DNA of 64,000 bases from Nostoc linckia FACHB-104 (GCF_014696615.1 NZ_JACJQJ010000013.1:1-64000), one strand, 5' to 3'. Counted from the stretch's first letter, positions 18,236-27,418 are shown. A program made the numbers and translations. Notes: generated by a model from the sequence alone, not told the origin.

Positions 18236-18462
18236 GTAGGAAATTTCGCCTTGAGGTTAACAAAAACATACTGGCGTTCTAAAATTCACCAACAGTTTTA
18301 AACCCTAGAAATGACATATTTTGAGACTTTCAAAATTATAAATTGCGCTAAATTACGGAAATTTTGAGTTTTTTCAGAAAAATCAACAATTCTACGTATG
18401 ACAAATTTTTCCATAATTGTCCACTATAGATTTAGGAAAAATTTGCTAATAGGGTGCAAATA

Positions 18463-18825
18463 ATGTCAAGAATGAAACGTAGTTCACGTGTTCTTAGCAA
18501 AGCTGAGAAGCGTCTAGCTAGTATTGAATCTATCAATTCCAATCTCGACGTAGGAGAAGGATTAACAGTCCAAGATTATACTGAAAAAATCCAAAACCTG
18601 CGCGAATCTTTAAAAGCATATAATCGTACTCTCTCTACTATAGATAATTTATTAACTCAAATTGTAGAGAATGAAAAAGATTTAGCAGATTATTCTGAGA
18701 ACATTTTGCGTGGTATTGCCTATAAATTTGGCAGCGATAGCCATGAATATCAGATGGCTGGGGGTACAAGGAAAAGCGATCGCAAACGTGTTGTGCGCCA
18801 AAATGCAGCTGTGCCTACTGCGTAA
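18463..18825 (+). CDS. Conserved hypothetical coiled-coil protein (120 aa)
   Basis: A basic-ended, mostly helical protein: a heptad-like central region (YTEKIQNLRESLKAYNRTL, STIDNLLTQIVENEKDLAD) is followed by a basic C-terminal tail (RKSDRKRVVRQN). AGGG sits eight bases before the ATG at 18463, so I prefer it to a GTG nine bases upstream. I do not know the function; the helical core and length recall small cyanobacterial proteins of unknown role. Confidence 0.7.
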   Translation: MSRMKRSSRVLSKAEKRLASIESINSNLDVGEGLTVQDYTEKIQNLRESLKAYNRTLSTIDNLLTQIVENEKDLADYSENILRGIAYKFGSDSHEYQMAGGTRKSDRKRVVRQNAAVPTA

Positions 18826-18902
18826 TACCCTGCGGGAAGCCGCTACGCGTCTACGTAATTACGTAAGCCTCGATATAAATAGGTGAAAAGCTATAAATTG
18901 GT

Positions 18903-18926
18903 AGGGGCATGGCAATGCCATGCCCT
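18903..18926. repeat. Palindromic dispersed repeat (second copy)
   Basis: aggggcatggca and tgccatgccct arms, near-identical to the copy at 7890-7913. Confidence 0.6.
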
Positions 18927-18953
18927 CACTCACGATAAGAGAATGCATAAATC

Positions 18954-19316
18954 CTAAAATGCTTCTTGAGATAATAATGGCTCAAATGATTGGTAAGCTT
19001 CATAATTGCGAAAATGTCGAGTATATAAATCAACAACATCCTCAGATGAATCAATGTCATCATACAAAACTGAATTAACATCTACCACTTGCTGCAAAGA
19101 CCAAGTAATAGTTTCTCCATTCTCATTTGTATAGCTGACGCTTTCATTTTTTCCATAATTTACAGCCTTGATTTTTGCTTCTTCCAAAGAAGCCGCTTTA
19201 ATTAGCACAAAGCTTTCTTGATATAAAGGTTGATAACCAGGTGCGTCTGAAGAGGATTTATAGAGAATAATAGCGATGTAAAATGATGCTGCTTGATTTA
19301 TAATTTCAGTTTTCAT
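18954..19316 (-). CDS. DUF4288-type protein (120 aa)
   Basis: The protein has the DUF4288 pattern: an early FYIAIILYKS strand, PLYQESFVLIKAASLEEAKIKA, GKNESVSYTNENGETITW and a closing Val-Asp strand. No activity is established for the family to my knowledge. I chose the ATG at 19316 because GGAG lies about 9 bases upstream of it; an ATG at 19355 would add 13 residues. It lies 155 bp downstream of the STAND gene on the same strand and may be co-transcribed with it. Confidence 0.75.
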   Translation of the reverse strand: MKTEIINQAASFYIAIILYKSSSDAPGYQPLYQESFVLIKAASLEEAKIKAVNYGKNESVSYTNENGETITWSLQQVVDVNSVLYDDIDSSEDVVDLYTRHFRNYEAYQSFEPLLSQEAF

Positions 19317-19471
19317 CCCCTGTTCTCCACAGCTACTTTTTAAATCTAGTATCATTCAATAATTTCCAAGCTTTTTTCCCAGTTGCAGATTTATTGTTTT
19401 TGATATCTTCCAAATAAGAGTTCAGAAACTCGCCGGGAAACTCCTGCCTGATGGTTGCTTTTTGGCAGATT

Positions 19472-22183
19472 TTATCTTCTTAACTTAGCACTTACTAAAT
19501 TCCACAAAAGCAGCAGAATGAACCATAAAAATGCAAATGGAAAGGCTATTAAACCGAAAATAAAACACGAAATAAACTGTAATTTCCCAGTTTGCGCGAA
19601 GTTTATTAGCGATTTTAGCCACTGAGGATAAGTTTCAAGAGAATCTCTAAGTTCTTGAGAAATCTGCTGGGCTTGGTACGAGGCGGCAAATCCTTCCTGA
19701 ATTCTACCAAAACGAGAATAGGTAATACCCAAATTCATTAAGCATAAGCCTTCAGCATTGCGATCACCTATTTTCCTAAAAATATCCAAAGACTGCTGGT
19801 AGAATTCAATCGCCCTTTGGTATTCCTCAAGAGAACTGTAAGCAATCCCTAAATTCATTAAGGATAAGCCTTCATTCTTGCAATTACCTATTGCCTTAGA
19901 TAGATCCAAAGACTGCTGGCAAAACTCAATTGCTCTTTGGTATTCTCCTAAAGATAAATAAGAATTGACCAAATTTGTTAAGTATAAGCCTTCATTATTG
20001 CAATCACCTATTTCCCTTGCAATATCTAAAGACTGCTGGTAGAACTCAATCGCCCGTTGGTGCTGTCCCAAGGAGTTGTAAGCAGTACCCAAATTGCCCA
20101 AGGAAGCACCTTCGTTGTTGCGAGCGCCTATTTCTCTCGATATATCTAAAGACTGCTGGAAAAACTCAATCGCCCTTTGATAGTTTCCCAGGGAGTAGTA
20201 TACATTTCCCAAACTAATTAAGGAATTACTTTCGCTCTTGCGAGCGCCTATTTCTCTCGATATATCTAAAGACTGCTGGAGGAACTCAATCGCCTGTTCG
20301 TACTGTCCCAAGGAGTTGTAAGTATTGCCCAAATTGCCTAAGGAAGTACCTTCGCCATTGCGATTGCCTATTTCCCGATTGATCTCCAAAGATTGCTGGA
20401 AGAACTCAATCGCCCGTTGGTACTCTCCCAGGGATTTGTAAACATTACCTATACCGATTAAGACAGCATCTTCGCCGTTGCGAGCGCCTATTTCTCTCGA
20501 TATATCTAAAGACTGCTGGAAAAACTCAATCGCCTTTTGATAGCGTCCCAGGGAGTTGTATACATCTGCCAAATTGTTTAAGAAATTACCTTCGCTCTTG
20601 CGATCGCCAATCTCCCTAAAGATATCCAATGACTGCTGGTAGAACTCTATCGCCCGTTGGTACTCTCCCAGGGAGTTGTAAGCATTGCCCAAATTGCCCA
20701 AGGATTTACCTTCGCCATTGCGATCGCCGATTTCCCGTTTGATATCTAAAGACTGCTGCAAGAATTCTATCGCCCGTTGGTACTGTCCCAGGGAGTTGTA
20801 AGTATTGCCCAAACCGATTAAGGAATTAGCTTCGCCATTGCGATCGCCAATTTCCCTGGAGATATCTAAAGACTGCTGGTAGAACTCTATCGCCCGTTGG
20901 TACTGTCCCAGAGAGTCGTAAGCAATGCCCAATGAACCAAGAGAAGCAAGATAATTCCAATTTTCTCTAGCGCCGATTTCTTGCCATTTACTTACTAACT
21001 GCCCATATAATTCTACCTGGTCTACATAATGACCGCGTAAGGTTAAAAAATTATCGCAAAACCGAAGCGCATCAAAGGCAGAATTATAATCTTCCAATTG
21101 ATAAAAGTGATGAAAAATTTCTAAGTATTCTTTAACATCATCTTTTGTTTTCCAAGGCTTTTGTTTAGCAATTGAGCGATAATAATCAATAGCTCGTTGA
21201 TGTTCCTCAGTCTGATTGCCAGCCTTATACCGCACATATTCCAAAACCACAGGCTGAAACTCAAATCGCCGCTTACCATTCAGCTTTTCTACCAACAAAG
21301 AACGCTTAACAATATTCCTTAATTCTCCCTCAATCTCTGCTGCTGAATTTCCTGGTAACACCGCCACGGCTGCTGCACTATCAACCGCACCACGATAAAC
21401 ACTAATATTCAGCAATAAAGCCTTTTGTAACTCACTCAATCTATTAAAACTGGCATCTAATACCAACACCATCCCCACATTTTCCCGGCGATGCACACCT
21501 ACCACTTGAGTATCTGTCAACAACTGCTGCAAATTCCCTAATCCTAAATCTGCTAATCTTTTTAAATCTGGGTCTTGGGGATATTCTTCTTTTAATAAAT
21601 CACCTACCAATCGCAACAGCAGGGGATGTCCATCTACTAATTCAACAAACTCTGCTAAATCTCCCCGAATCCCTAATGCTGTTAACAGTGCTACCCCTTC
21701 ATCTACTAGCAAACCTTTCAAAGGTAGCCACTCAAAGCCTTTTAATTCTGGTCTTTCTCTGGTGGTAACTATTACCTTACTATTACCGCCAAATTCCACC
21801 CAAGCGTTGAAAAATTCGCCGTAGAATAGACTTCCCCATTGTCTATTAGGTTGTAATAAACTCTCTAGATTGTCAATAATCAGTAAAAATTCACCACTGC
21901 GTAAACACCTCACCAGCGCTTCTACTAACTGCGCTTCATCTTCTGGAACCGGAAAGCCAAATTCACTGAGTACTTGACGGGCTAAATCGCTAAAACTTGC
22001 CCCATTACTCACATCAGCCCAAAATCGCTTGGGGAAACCTGCAATTTCTTCATAAATTTTCGTCGCCAGCATCGATTTACCAGTACCACCGATGCCTTCT
22101 ATGCCAATTAAAAAGGTATTGTTATCAGTTAACCATTGCTGTATTTGAGTAATTTCTGCTTTGCGTCCTTGCCAATACGCCAA
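19472..22183 (-). CDS. NB-ARC/STAND NTPase with 11 TPRs and C-terminal membrane segment
   Basis: Residues 1-280 are an NB-ARC-type switch ATPase: P-loop GIEGIGGTGKSML, Walker B FLLIIDNLE, sensor VIVTTRERPEL and the GHPLLLRLVGDLL motif. Residues about 400-845 are eleven 40-residue TPRs, ten almost identical (pattern LG..Y.SLGQYQRAIEF.QQSLDI.REIG.R). The tail holds one membrane segment (about 870-895). STAND proteins bind a trigger through the repeats and oligomerise to activate an N-terminal effector; some are anti-phage sensors. The only standard start is a TTG at 22183, placed at the very edge of the ATPase, yet the frame is open 42 codons further upstream without any ATG, GTG or TTG. It therefore probably continues the gene at 22288-22716 by a -1 frameshift. 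Confidence 0.85.
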   Translation of the reverse strand: MAYWQGRKAEITQIQQWLTDNNTFLIGIEGIGGTGKSMLATKIYEEIAGFPKRFWADVSNGASFSDLARQVLSEFGFPVPEDEAQLVEALVRCLRSGEFLLIIDNLESLLQPNRQWGSLFYGEFFNAWVEFGGNSKVIVTTRERPELKGFEWLPLKGLLVDEGVALLTALGIRGDLAEFVELVDGHPLLLRLVGDLLKEEYPQDPDLKRLADLGLGNLQQLLTDTQVVGVHRRENVGMVLVLDASFNRLSELQKALLLNISVYRGAVDSAAAVAVLPGNSAAEIEGELRNIVKRSLLVEKLNGKRRFEFQPVVLEYVRYKAGNQTEEHQRAIDYYRSIAKQKPWKTKDDVKEYLEIFHHFYQLEDYNSAFDALRFCDNFLTLRGHYVDQVELYGQLVSKWQEIGARENWNYLASLGSLGIAYDSLGQYQRAIEFYQQSLDISREIGDRNGEANSLIGLGNTYNSLGQYQRAIEFLQQSLDIKREIGDRNGEGKSLGNLGNAYNSLGEYQRAIEFYQQSLDIFREIGDRKSEGNFLNNLADVYNSLGRYQKAIEFFQQSLDISREIGARNGEDAVLIGIGNVYKSLGEYQRAIEFFQQSLEINREIGNRNGEGTSLGNLGNTYNSLGQYEQAIEFLQQSLDISREIGARKSESNSLISLGNVYYSLGNYQRAIEFFQQSLDISREIGARNNEGASLGNLGTAYNSLGQHQRAIEFYQQSLDIAREIGDCNNEGLYLTNLVNSYLSLGEYQRAIEFCQQSLDLSKAIGNCKNEGLSLMNLGIAYSSLEEYQRAIEFYQQSLDIFRKIGDRNAEGLCLMNLGITYSRFGRIQEGFAASYQAQQISQELRDSLETYPQWLKSLINFAQTGKLQFISCFIFGLIAFPFAFLWFILLLLWNLVSAKLRR

Positions 22184-22287
22184 ACTTTTCTGTGGGTTCC
22201 CGGCTTTGAGAACCCCAGGCGATTCTGCTTTGGTACTGCTTTCTAATAAAGCTAATATTTCCTCCTGTTCAGCAGTAATAATATTAA

Positions 22288-22311
22288 TTACTTTGGGTTG
22301 TCGTACCTCCT
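22288..22311 (-). promoter_or_regulatory. Candidate programmed -1 frameshift site
   Basis: On the minus strand AGGAGG (22311-22306) is followed after eight bases by CCCAAAG (22297-22291) and directly by the stop TAA (22290-22288). The heptamer is in the X XXY YYZ register of the upstream frame, and -1 slippage enters exactly the downstream NTPase frame. An upstream Shine-Dalgarno plus slippery heptamer is the known layout of the bacterial dnaX -1 frameshift. Confidence 0.55.
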
Positions 22312-22716
22312 AAAGTCATAAGTTGAGTTATCAACACCACCTGCTTTATTAATCTGTATACTTTCATCGTAAGATTGAGCATTAAGATTAACAGAACCAT
22401 CAGCAGATTTTGTTTCTTGCCAAATCTTGGCTATTTCCTCAGCCAGTGCTGTATCTGAATCCAAAATCTTCTTGATTTGTACTCGCAAGCTGGCTTGTAA
22501 ATCTTCATCATCTGGATTTTGCGCCACATCCGCCGCCGCTTCCTTTGCTGCTTCCTTCGCCTCTACCTTGGGTAGTAACTTAGCCCAAATAGCTTTCGCT
22601 TTATTCCACCCATCCTCACCAACTTTCTGCGATGCGCCTTCTATGGCTTTATTACCCACATTCAACAGGAACGGCAAACAAGGCGCGAGAAACTTAACAA
22701 TTAAAGCAATATCCAT
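22288..22716 (-). CDS. N-terminal (effector-associated) part of the STAND protein
   Basis: A 142-residue product from the ATG at 22716 (a GTG at 22737 is the alternative). It has a hydrophobic start (IALIVKFLAPCLPFLLNVG), a helical, Ala/Lys-rich middle (KAKAIWAKLLPKVEAKEAA) and an LRVQIKKILDSD part, typical of the short domains that precede NB-ARC or TPR modules in cyanobacterial STAND proteins. Its last codons, CCA AAG TAA, contain the heptamer C CCA AAG with an AGGAGG eight bases upstream. A -1 slip there reads on into the NTPase frame and would give one protein of about 1,080 residues. Alternatively the break is a mutation or sequencing error. Confidence 0.75.
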   Translation of the reverse strand: MDIALIVKFLAPCLPFLLNVGNKAIEGASQKVGEDGWNKAKAIWAKLLPKVEAKEAAKEAAADVAQNPDDEDLQASLRVQIKKILDSDTALAEEIAKIWQETKSADGSVNLNAQSYDESIQINKAGGVDNSTYDFRRYDNPK

Positions 22717-22895
22717 ATATTTACGCGGTTCAACCACTGTTATTTATACAATGGTATGTTAGCGCATTCCGAAAATAGGCATTTGTCATTGGTCATTTGT
22801 CATTGGTAATTGGTGTTTAGTGTTGGGAATTTGCCATTAATTATCTCTCCCCTGCTCCCTGCCCCCTGCCCCTCTGCCTTGCCAAGTCCCCAACC

Positions 22896-23102
22896 TCAAG
22901 ATACTGAATGACCTAAATCTTTGAATTTCCATTTCATATACGCCTCAACAGAAGGGAAGTATTGCATGATGCCGTCTAATCCTTCAGGTCTTCCTTTGAG
23001 GTAAGCTTCCAAATATGCGGAATCTTGCATTTTGGGTAATAACCCAGCATCGCGATCGCGACATCCTTGTTGATAACGAATTTCCCGTAAGTTATTAAAC
23101 AT
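22896..23102 (-). CDS. Small conserved hypothetical protein (68 aa)
   Basis: A 68-residue protein starting MFNNLREIRYQQGCRDRDAG, charged and without signal or membrane segment; it has an aromatic C-terminal part (FPSVEAYMKWKFKDLGH). I do not recognise it. It is on the same strand as the STAND gene block but 180 bp upstream of it. Confidence 0.55.
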   Translation of the reverse strand: MFNNLREIRYQQGCRDRDAGLLPKMQDSAYLEAYLKGRPEGLDGIMQYFPSVEAYMKWKFKDLGHSVS

Positions 23103-23461
23103 ACTAATACACCCATCTATTCATATATATTCAGCTACTACTTATACTCTATGCATTCCGCAAGCTAGGAGCAAATACTATTGTTTTTCAAACTCATAAA
23201 TACAAGTTATTGTTAATACGGAATACTTCAAGATTTAATTGCTACTTTCTACCTTGAGCTTCAACGTGACGCACATTTTCTCAGGTTTTGCGTGCGTTAC
23301 GGCTACGCCTAACGCACCCTACAAGTAGCAATTATCGTCAGTAATCATTGCTGAGTGTTCATATCCGCTGACAAGCTAAGTTTTCCTAGCAAATATAAAA
23401 TTGTTACAACATATAAATACGTAGTATCCTAAATGATTGGTGTTTCAATAAGTCCAAAGTC
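23103..23461. other. Intergenic region with one inverted repeat
   Basis: The gap between divergent genes contains a 'gtgcgtta...taacgcaccctac' inverted repeat at about 23292-23322. The promoter of the next gene must lie near its end; I see no operator. Confidence 0.45.
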
Positions 23462-23971
23462 ATGAGCAAAAACTTCTTAGGATTACTACTAGGCGGAGTG
23501 GCTGTTAGCTTGGGACTTTCCTCTGGGTTAGTTCAAGCACAACAGCAGGTTGCGGATGCTCAGGTTACAGCAATGGTAGAAGCGCTACGAAAAGCAGCAC
23601 CGCAAACTGGCAAGCAAAACGATGGACTATATAGTCAATGGCAAGTAAAACCAGAAACCCTCAAAGGTTGGGCAAGAACTTGTCTCAAAAAAGAGCTAAC
23701 ACCGACACAATTTGAGAACAGCCCACAGACAGCACGCGAAGTTGTCTCCTGTATCACGCGCCGAGAGTTAAATAACCAATTTCGCGCTACTAACAATAAT
23801 GAAACCGCGGCGGTGAATGGTGTGGCTTGTTGGTGGATGACGGGAAATTATACAGGCTGTAATAGTGGCTTTACTGCTGCTTATGTTAAAAAAGTGTCCC
23901 AATTTTATCAGCAAGAACGTGCAAAGCCAGCACCAAATCCAGCAGCGCAACCTTCAAAGCCTTCTAATTAG
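23462..23971 (+). CDS. Secreted protein with cysteine pairs (169 aa)
   Basis: A clear signal peptide (hydrophobic residues 4-23, cleavage after VQAQ) leads to a mature domain with four to five cysteines (CLKKELTPTQFE, VVSCITRRELN, VACWWMTGNYTGC) and a Pro/Ala-rich tail. Helical stretches ALRKAAP and WQVKPETLKGWARTC resemble small exported cyanobacterial proteins of unknown role. A strong terminator follows, so it is a single-gene unit. Confidence 0.75.
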   Translation: MSKNFLGLLLGGVAVSLGLSSGLVQAQQQVADAQVTAMVEALRKAAPQTGKQNDGLYSQWQVKPETLKGWARTCLKKELTPTQFENSPQTAREVVSCITRRELNNQFRATNNNETAAVNGVACWWMTGNYTGCNSGFTAAYVKKVSQFYQQERAKPAPNPAAQPSKPSN

Positions 23972-23988
23972 GGGCTTGTGTGTTTAAA

Positions 23989-24029
23989 GGGAAGGGTGAA
24001 AAGTATATCTTTTCACCCTTCCCTTTTTT
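23989..24029 (+). terminator. Strong rho-independent terminator
   Basis: A 15-bp perfect stem (gggaagggtgaaaag, 23989-24003, with 24009-24023), a 5-nt loop and a T6 tract. It lies 18 bp after the secreted-protein gene. Confidence 0.9.
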
Positions 24030-24101
24030 CCCTTAACTAATAAGTATGGGAACTTACTTTAGTTAATTTGCGATCGCAAACCAACCTAACTTCATACCCG
24101 A

Positions 24102-24260
24102 TTACTTCTTGGCGATTACCCAAATTGCATGGACAATTCCAGGGATATAACCGAAAAAGGTCAAAAGAATATTAATCCAAAAATCTTTACCTATCCCTAC
24201 TTGCAAAAACACGCCTAAAGGGGGTAGCAAAATCGCGGCGATAATCCGAACTAAATCCAT
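24102..24260 (-). CDS. Pmp3/YqaE family small membrane protein (52 aa)
   Basis: A 52-residue protein found by translating the minus strand: it begins MDLVRIIAAILLPPLGVFLQ and ends in GYIPGIVHAIWVIAKK, with two membrane segments. This is the Pmp3/YqaE pattern, a proteolipid linked in plants and yeast to salt and cold tolerance through membrane potential. AGGAGG lies five bases before the ATG, one of the best ribosome-binding sites of the window. It is too short for a naive gene finder but is full length. Confidence 0.9.
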   Translation of the reverse strand: MDLVRIIAAILLPPLGVFLQVGIGKDFWINILLTFFGYIPGIVHAIWVIAKK

Positions 24261-24398
24261 GTAAGCCTCCTGTGAATGTTAATAGTGAGCAGACATTTAA
24301 GTAACAAATTCGCTACTGCTCAGATATCTATTAATATTTCAACGATAACATTAGCCCATTTGTTGCTTAATTCTCGTAATTTGACAACAATCTCTACA

Positions 24399-24740
24399 CT
24401 AGCCACCACTAATTTTGGCTTTATAACCCAGCTTGGTTAAAATCTCGACAATTTTTTGTTTGTGGTCGCCTTGAATTTCAATTTCCATTTCTTTAACGGT
24501 TCCACCTGTACCGCATTGAGTTTTTAATTGTTTTACTAAATCATTGAGGGTTTCTGGTTTAGACTGAAAACCACTAATGACGGTAACAGTTTTACCTTTA
24601 CGCCCTTTGCGGCTAGCTTGCACTTTCAAATTTTGCTGTTGCGGTGGTAGTTCGGCAATTGGTCTTTCTAAAGCAGGTGAGTTATCGTTGCCAAATTCAC
24701 GATAGACGAAGCGTTTGTCTGAAGAATTGGAAGGAGACAT
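24399..24740 (-). CDS. SUI1/eIF1-like translation factor (YciH)
   Basis: A 113-residue protein with the SUI1 domain in its C-terminal two thirds: ASRKGRKGKTVTVISGFQ, LVKQLKTQCGTGGTVKE, IEIQGDHKQKIVEILTKLGYKAK. Bacterial YciH proteins resemble eukaryotic eIF1 and may check start-codon selection. The variable N-terminus (SDKRFVYREFGND) is normal for the cyanobacterial form. I use the ATG at 24740, with AGGAG just before it, rather than an ATG 12 codons upstream in low-complexity sequence. Confidence 0.9.
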   Translation of the reverse strand: MSPSNSSDKRFVYREFGNDNSPALERPIAELPPQQQNLKVQASRKGRKGKTVTVISGFQSKPETLNDLVKQLKTQCGTGGTVKEMEIEIQGDHKQKIVEILTKLGYKAKISGG

Positions 24741-25147
24741 AAAAAGGATGAAGGATGAAGGATGAAATATGTACACCTACGGGGAAGCAAGCTACGCGTC
24801 GCGTCTCCGACAGGAGAAGGATGAAAATAGGTGAGATTCCAATACTGCTTGGTTAAGGATTTTCAACTCGGAATTTGGTTTGGGGAAAAGGTGAAAGGGT
24901 AAGGGTTAAAGGTTTTTTCTTGCCCTTTTCCCCTTTTGCCCTTAACTGACAAGTATTGCGTGAGATTCTAGTCTAAATACCTTGTAAGGCTTGGTAGACA
25001 TACAGTTAGATTCAAAATATAAGAAAATTTGCGGTCATCAGTTTTAAGAATTTTGACTTTTAAATACCGCCGAGCGATCGCACTTCTTATTCTATGCGGC
25101 TCAGACTTTATCTATAATAAAGTTCGTTCCGTCGTAGAGATCAGTCC
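24741..25147. other. Intergenic region upstream of trpB
   Basis: The 407-bp gap holds 'ggatgaaggatgaa' low complexity, 'gaaaaggtgaaagggtaagggtt' repeat-like sequence and, near its end, a TATAAT at 25113-25118 that may be the trpB -10 box. No gene is seen. Confidence 0.4.
25113..25118 (+). promoter_or_regulatory. Possible -10 box of trpB
   Basis: TATAAT lies 30 bp before the GTG start of trpB. No good -35 hexamer is seen 17 bp upstream, so the call is tentative. Confidence 0.3.
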
Positions 25148-26389
25148 GTGACTACCACACCCATATCTCCAAGTTCCCCATCTACTGCTTCTGTTCCCGA
25201 TACACAAGGACGCTTTGGACGCTTTGGCGGTAAGTACGTCCCGGAAACATTGATGCCTGCGCTGGTTGAATTAGAAGCAGCTTATCAGCAATACCGCAAT
25301 GACCCTGAGTTTCTCGCTGAACTGCAACAACTGCTGCGAGACTATGTAGGGCGCGCAACACCGTTGTATTTTGCTGAACGGTTAACTACTCATTATGCTC
25401 GCCCAGATGGTACTGGCCCGCAAATTTATTTAAAGCGGGAAGACTTAAACCACACTGGCGCACACAAAATTAATAATGCCCTGGGTCAAGTACTGTTGGC
25501 AAAGCGCATGGGCAAACGCCGAATTATTGCCGAAACTGGTGCTGGACAACATGGAGTAGCCACGGCAACGGTTTGCGCTCGGTTTGGGCTGGAATGCATT
25601 ATTTATATGGGTGTTCATGATATGGAACGCCAAGCGTTAAATGTATTCCGCATGAAATTAATGGGCGCAGAAGTACGACCTGTAGCTGCGGGAACTGGAA
25701 CCCTCAAAGATGCAACTTCTGAAGCGATTCGGGATTGGGTGACAAATGTAGAAACAACTCACTACATTCTCGGTTCAGTCGCAGGCCCCCATCCTTACCC
25801 CATGATGGTACGTGATTTTCATGCCGTCATTGGTCAAGAAACCCGCGCCCAAGCTCAAGAAAAGTGGGGCGGTTTGCCAGATATTCTCATGGCTTGTGTG
25901 GGTGGTGGTTCCAATGCGATGGGACTATTTTATGAATTTATTAATGAACCTTCTGTGCGCCTAATTGGGGTAGAAGCAGCCGGAGAAGGCGTGAATACAA
26001 ATAAACACGCTGCCACCTTAACAAAAGGGCAAGTGGGTGTACTACACGGCGCAATGAGCTATTTGCTGCAAGATGATGATGGGCAAGTAATTGAAGCCCA
26101 CTCCATTAGTGCGGGTTTAGATTATCCCGGAGTCGGGCCAGAACACAGCTATTTGAAAGATACATCTCGCGCCGAATATTACAGCGTCACAGATGCCCAA
26201 GCCTTAGAAGCATTCCAAAGATTATCCCGCCTAGAAGGAATTATCCCAGCATTAGAAACATCTCATGCGATCGCCTACCTAGAAACCCTCTGTCCGCAAC
26301 TCACTGGTAGCCCCCGCATTGTAATTAACTGCTCCGGACGCGGTGATAAGGATGTACAAACTGTAGCGAAGTTTTTAAATCCGGCGTAA
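25148..26389 (+). CDS. trpB: Tryptophan synthase beta chain
   Basis: The 413-residue PLP enzyme joins indole and serine to make tryptophan, with TrpA as partner. It shows the [17 protein letters not shown] start, the PLP lysine in [25 protein letters not shown] and the phosphate loop [10 protein letters not shown]. The length matches TrpB1. Translation starts at GTG; the N-terminal Ser/Pro-rich stretch is typical for cyanobacterial TrpB. trpA and other trp genes are not adjacent; trpF lies 34 kb away. Confidence 0.97.
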   Translation: MTTTPISPSSPSTASVPDTQGRFGRFGGKYVPETLMPALVELEAAYQQYRNDPEFLAELQQLLRDYVGRATPLYFAERLTTHYARPDGTGPQIYLKREDLNHTGAHKINNALGQVLLAKRMGKRRIIAETGAGQHGVATATVCARFGLECIIYMGVHDMERQALNVFRMKLMGAEVRPVAAGTGTLKDATSEAIRDWVTNVETTHYILGSVAGPHPYPMMVRDFHAVIGQETRAQAQEKWGGLPDILMACVGGGSNAMGLFYEFINEPSVRLIGVEAAGEGVNTNKHAATLTKGQVGVLHGAMSYLLQDDDGQVIEAHSISAGLDYPGVGPEHSYLKDTSRAEYYSVTDAQALEAFQRLSRLEGIIPALETSHAIAYLETLCPQLTGSPRIVINCSGRGDKDVQTVAKFLNPA

Positions 26390-26394
26390 ATGGG

Positions 26395-26470
26395 CATGGG
26401 GCATGGGGCATGGGGCATTTCTCCCCTTGTCTCCTTGTCTCCTTGTCCCCCTCATCCCCAGTCCCCAGTC
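26395..26470. repeat. Low-complexity heptamer tracts after trpB
   Basis: Three copies of gggcatg are followed by tandem tctcctt and ccccagt units. The tract fills the gap between convergent trpB and the ADP-ribosylglycohydrolase gene. Confidence 0.65.
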
Positions 26471-26478
26471 CCCAATCC

Positions 26479-27315
26479 CTACCGCCTCACCAAACTCATC
26501 AGCTGTTTATCCAACTCAATGAGATAATCTCTGCCGTAGGTACCATTCTCTAAACCCATCAAGAGATGATTGGGGATGTCTTGTGTGATTTCTTGACTAC
26601 ATGAACCAGCAGCGAGGGCTATGGTGGCGACTGTATCCACATCACCAGTAAAAGCTATACAATCCTTTAACAGTTCGCTCATGCTGTGATTTCGCATTAC
26701 TGCTGTAATTGCGGCTCTAACGCTCATCCATCCTTTAGACTTAACTTTACCTTCCCAGGGCTTAGACCATTCTCCAGAAACATAGCCTTCGAGAAACTGC
26801 CCTAATTTGCGCTTTGGCCCTAGTTGGTAAATAAAATAATGGGTCATTAAAGCGGCAGCAACGGCGGCGTTAATGCCATCTGGTGTATTGTGGGTAAGAG
26901 CTGCTTGAATAGTTGCGGCTTCTATGACTTTATCTGGTGTAGCAAAAACTCCAATCGGCCCTGCGCGCATTGCTGCACCGCTTTTATCGCTATCCGGACG
27001 AATTTTGGCTAGGAACTCTGTTCCATCTGAGATACTTTCTAGAAAATCGTAAAAGCCACCAGCATAACCTTTCCTGCGATCGCGTTTAAAGCAAGTCACA
27101 AAACTCTCAGCTAAAACTTGCGGTGTCCAAGGTGCTCCGGAGACAATTACTTCTGTGATCGCAATGCTCATTTGGGTGTCGTCTGTGTAACTACCAGGAT
27201 TGAGCCGATGACGAGGATGTGTGACGTATCGACTCAAATCGTTATAGACGCTCATTTCGTCAGCGTATTCAAAGCCTGCACCGTAGGCATCGCCAATTGC
27301 TAATTCTATGAGCAT
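26479..27315 (-). CDS. ADP-ribosylglycohydrolase family protein
   Basis: The 278-residue protein has the DraG-like fold signatures: AIGDAYGAGFEYADE near the start, the metal-binding SYTDDTQMSIAITE, and GDVDTVATIALAAGS late in the chain, which together hold two Mg ions. It should remove ADP-ribose from proteins or small molecules. A draT (ADP-ribosyltransferase) is not adjacent. The Nudix hydrolase upstream on the same strand could degrade the released ADP-ribose. Confidence 0.9.
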   Translation of the reverse strand: MLIELAIGDAYGAGFEYADEMSVYNDLSRYVTHPRHRLNPGSYTDDTQMSIAITEVIVSGAPWTPQVLAESFVTCFKRDRRKGYAGGFYDFLESISDGTEFLAKIRPDSDKSGAAMRAGPIGVFATPDKVIEAATIQAALTHNTPDGINAAVAAALMTHYFIYQLGPKRKLGQFLEGYVSGEWSKPWEGKVKSKGWMSVRAAITAVMRNHSMSELLKDCIAFTGDVDTVATIALAAGSCSQEITQDIPNHLLMGLENGTYGRDYLIELDKQLMSLVRR

Positions 27316-27418
27316 CTACAAGTTCCCACAATAGCTAAAGGTTAAAGCTGAACTTTACCGCGATACCCTAACGCCTCTACAGAGGGAAAAATCTTGTGCT
27401 TTCCCCAGTCCCCAGTCC

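Larger units (their letters stand above)
17408..18462. other. 1-kb repeat-rich intergenic region
   Basis: No gene is supported in this 1,055-bp stretch. It holds an inverted repeat at 17445-17510, a MITE-like element at 17636-17791, an inverted repeat at 17840-17868 and a tandem array at 17943-18235, each listed on its own. Frames open on both strands through the tandem array are products of its 21-bp periodicity. Confidence 0.75.

Noticed and set aside
17922-18282. Open frames on both strands across the tandem repeat
   Set aside because: Their length comes from the 21-bp period; the predicted peptides are simple repeats, there is no ribosome-binding site, and both strands are open at once.
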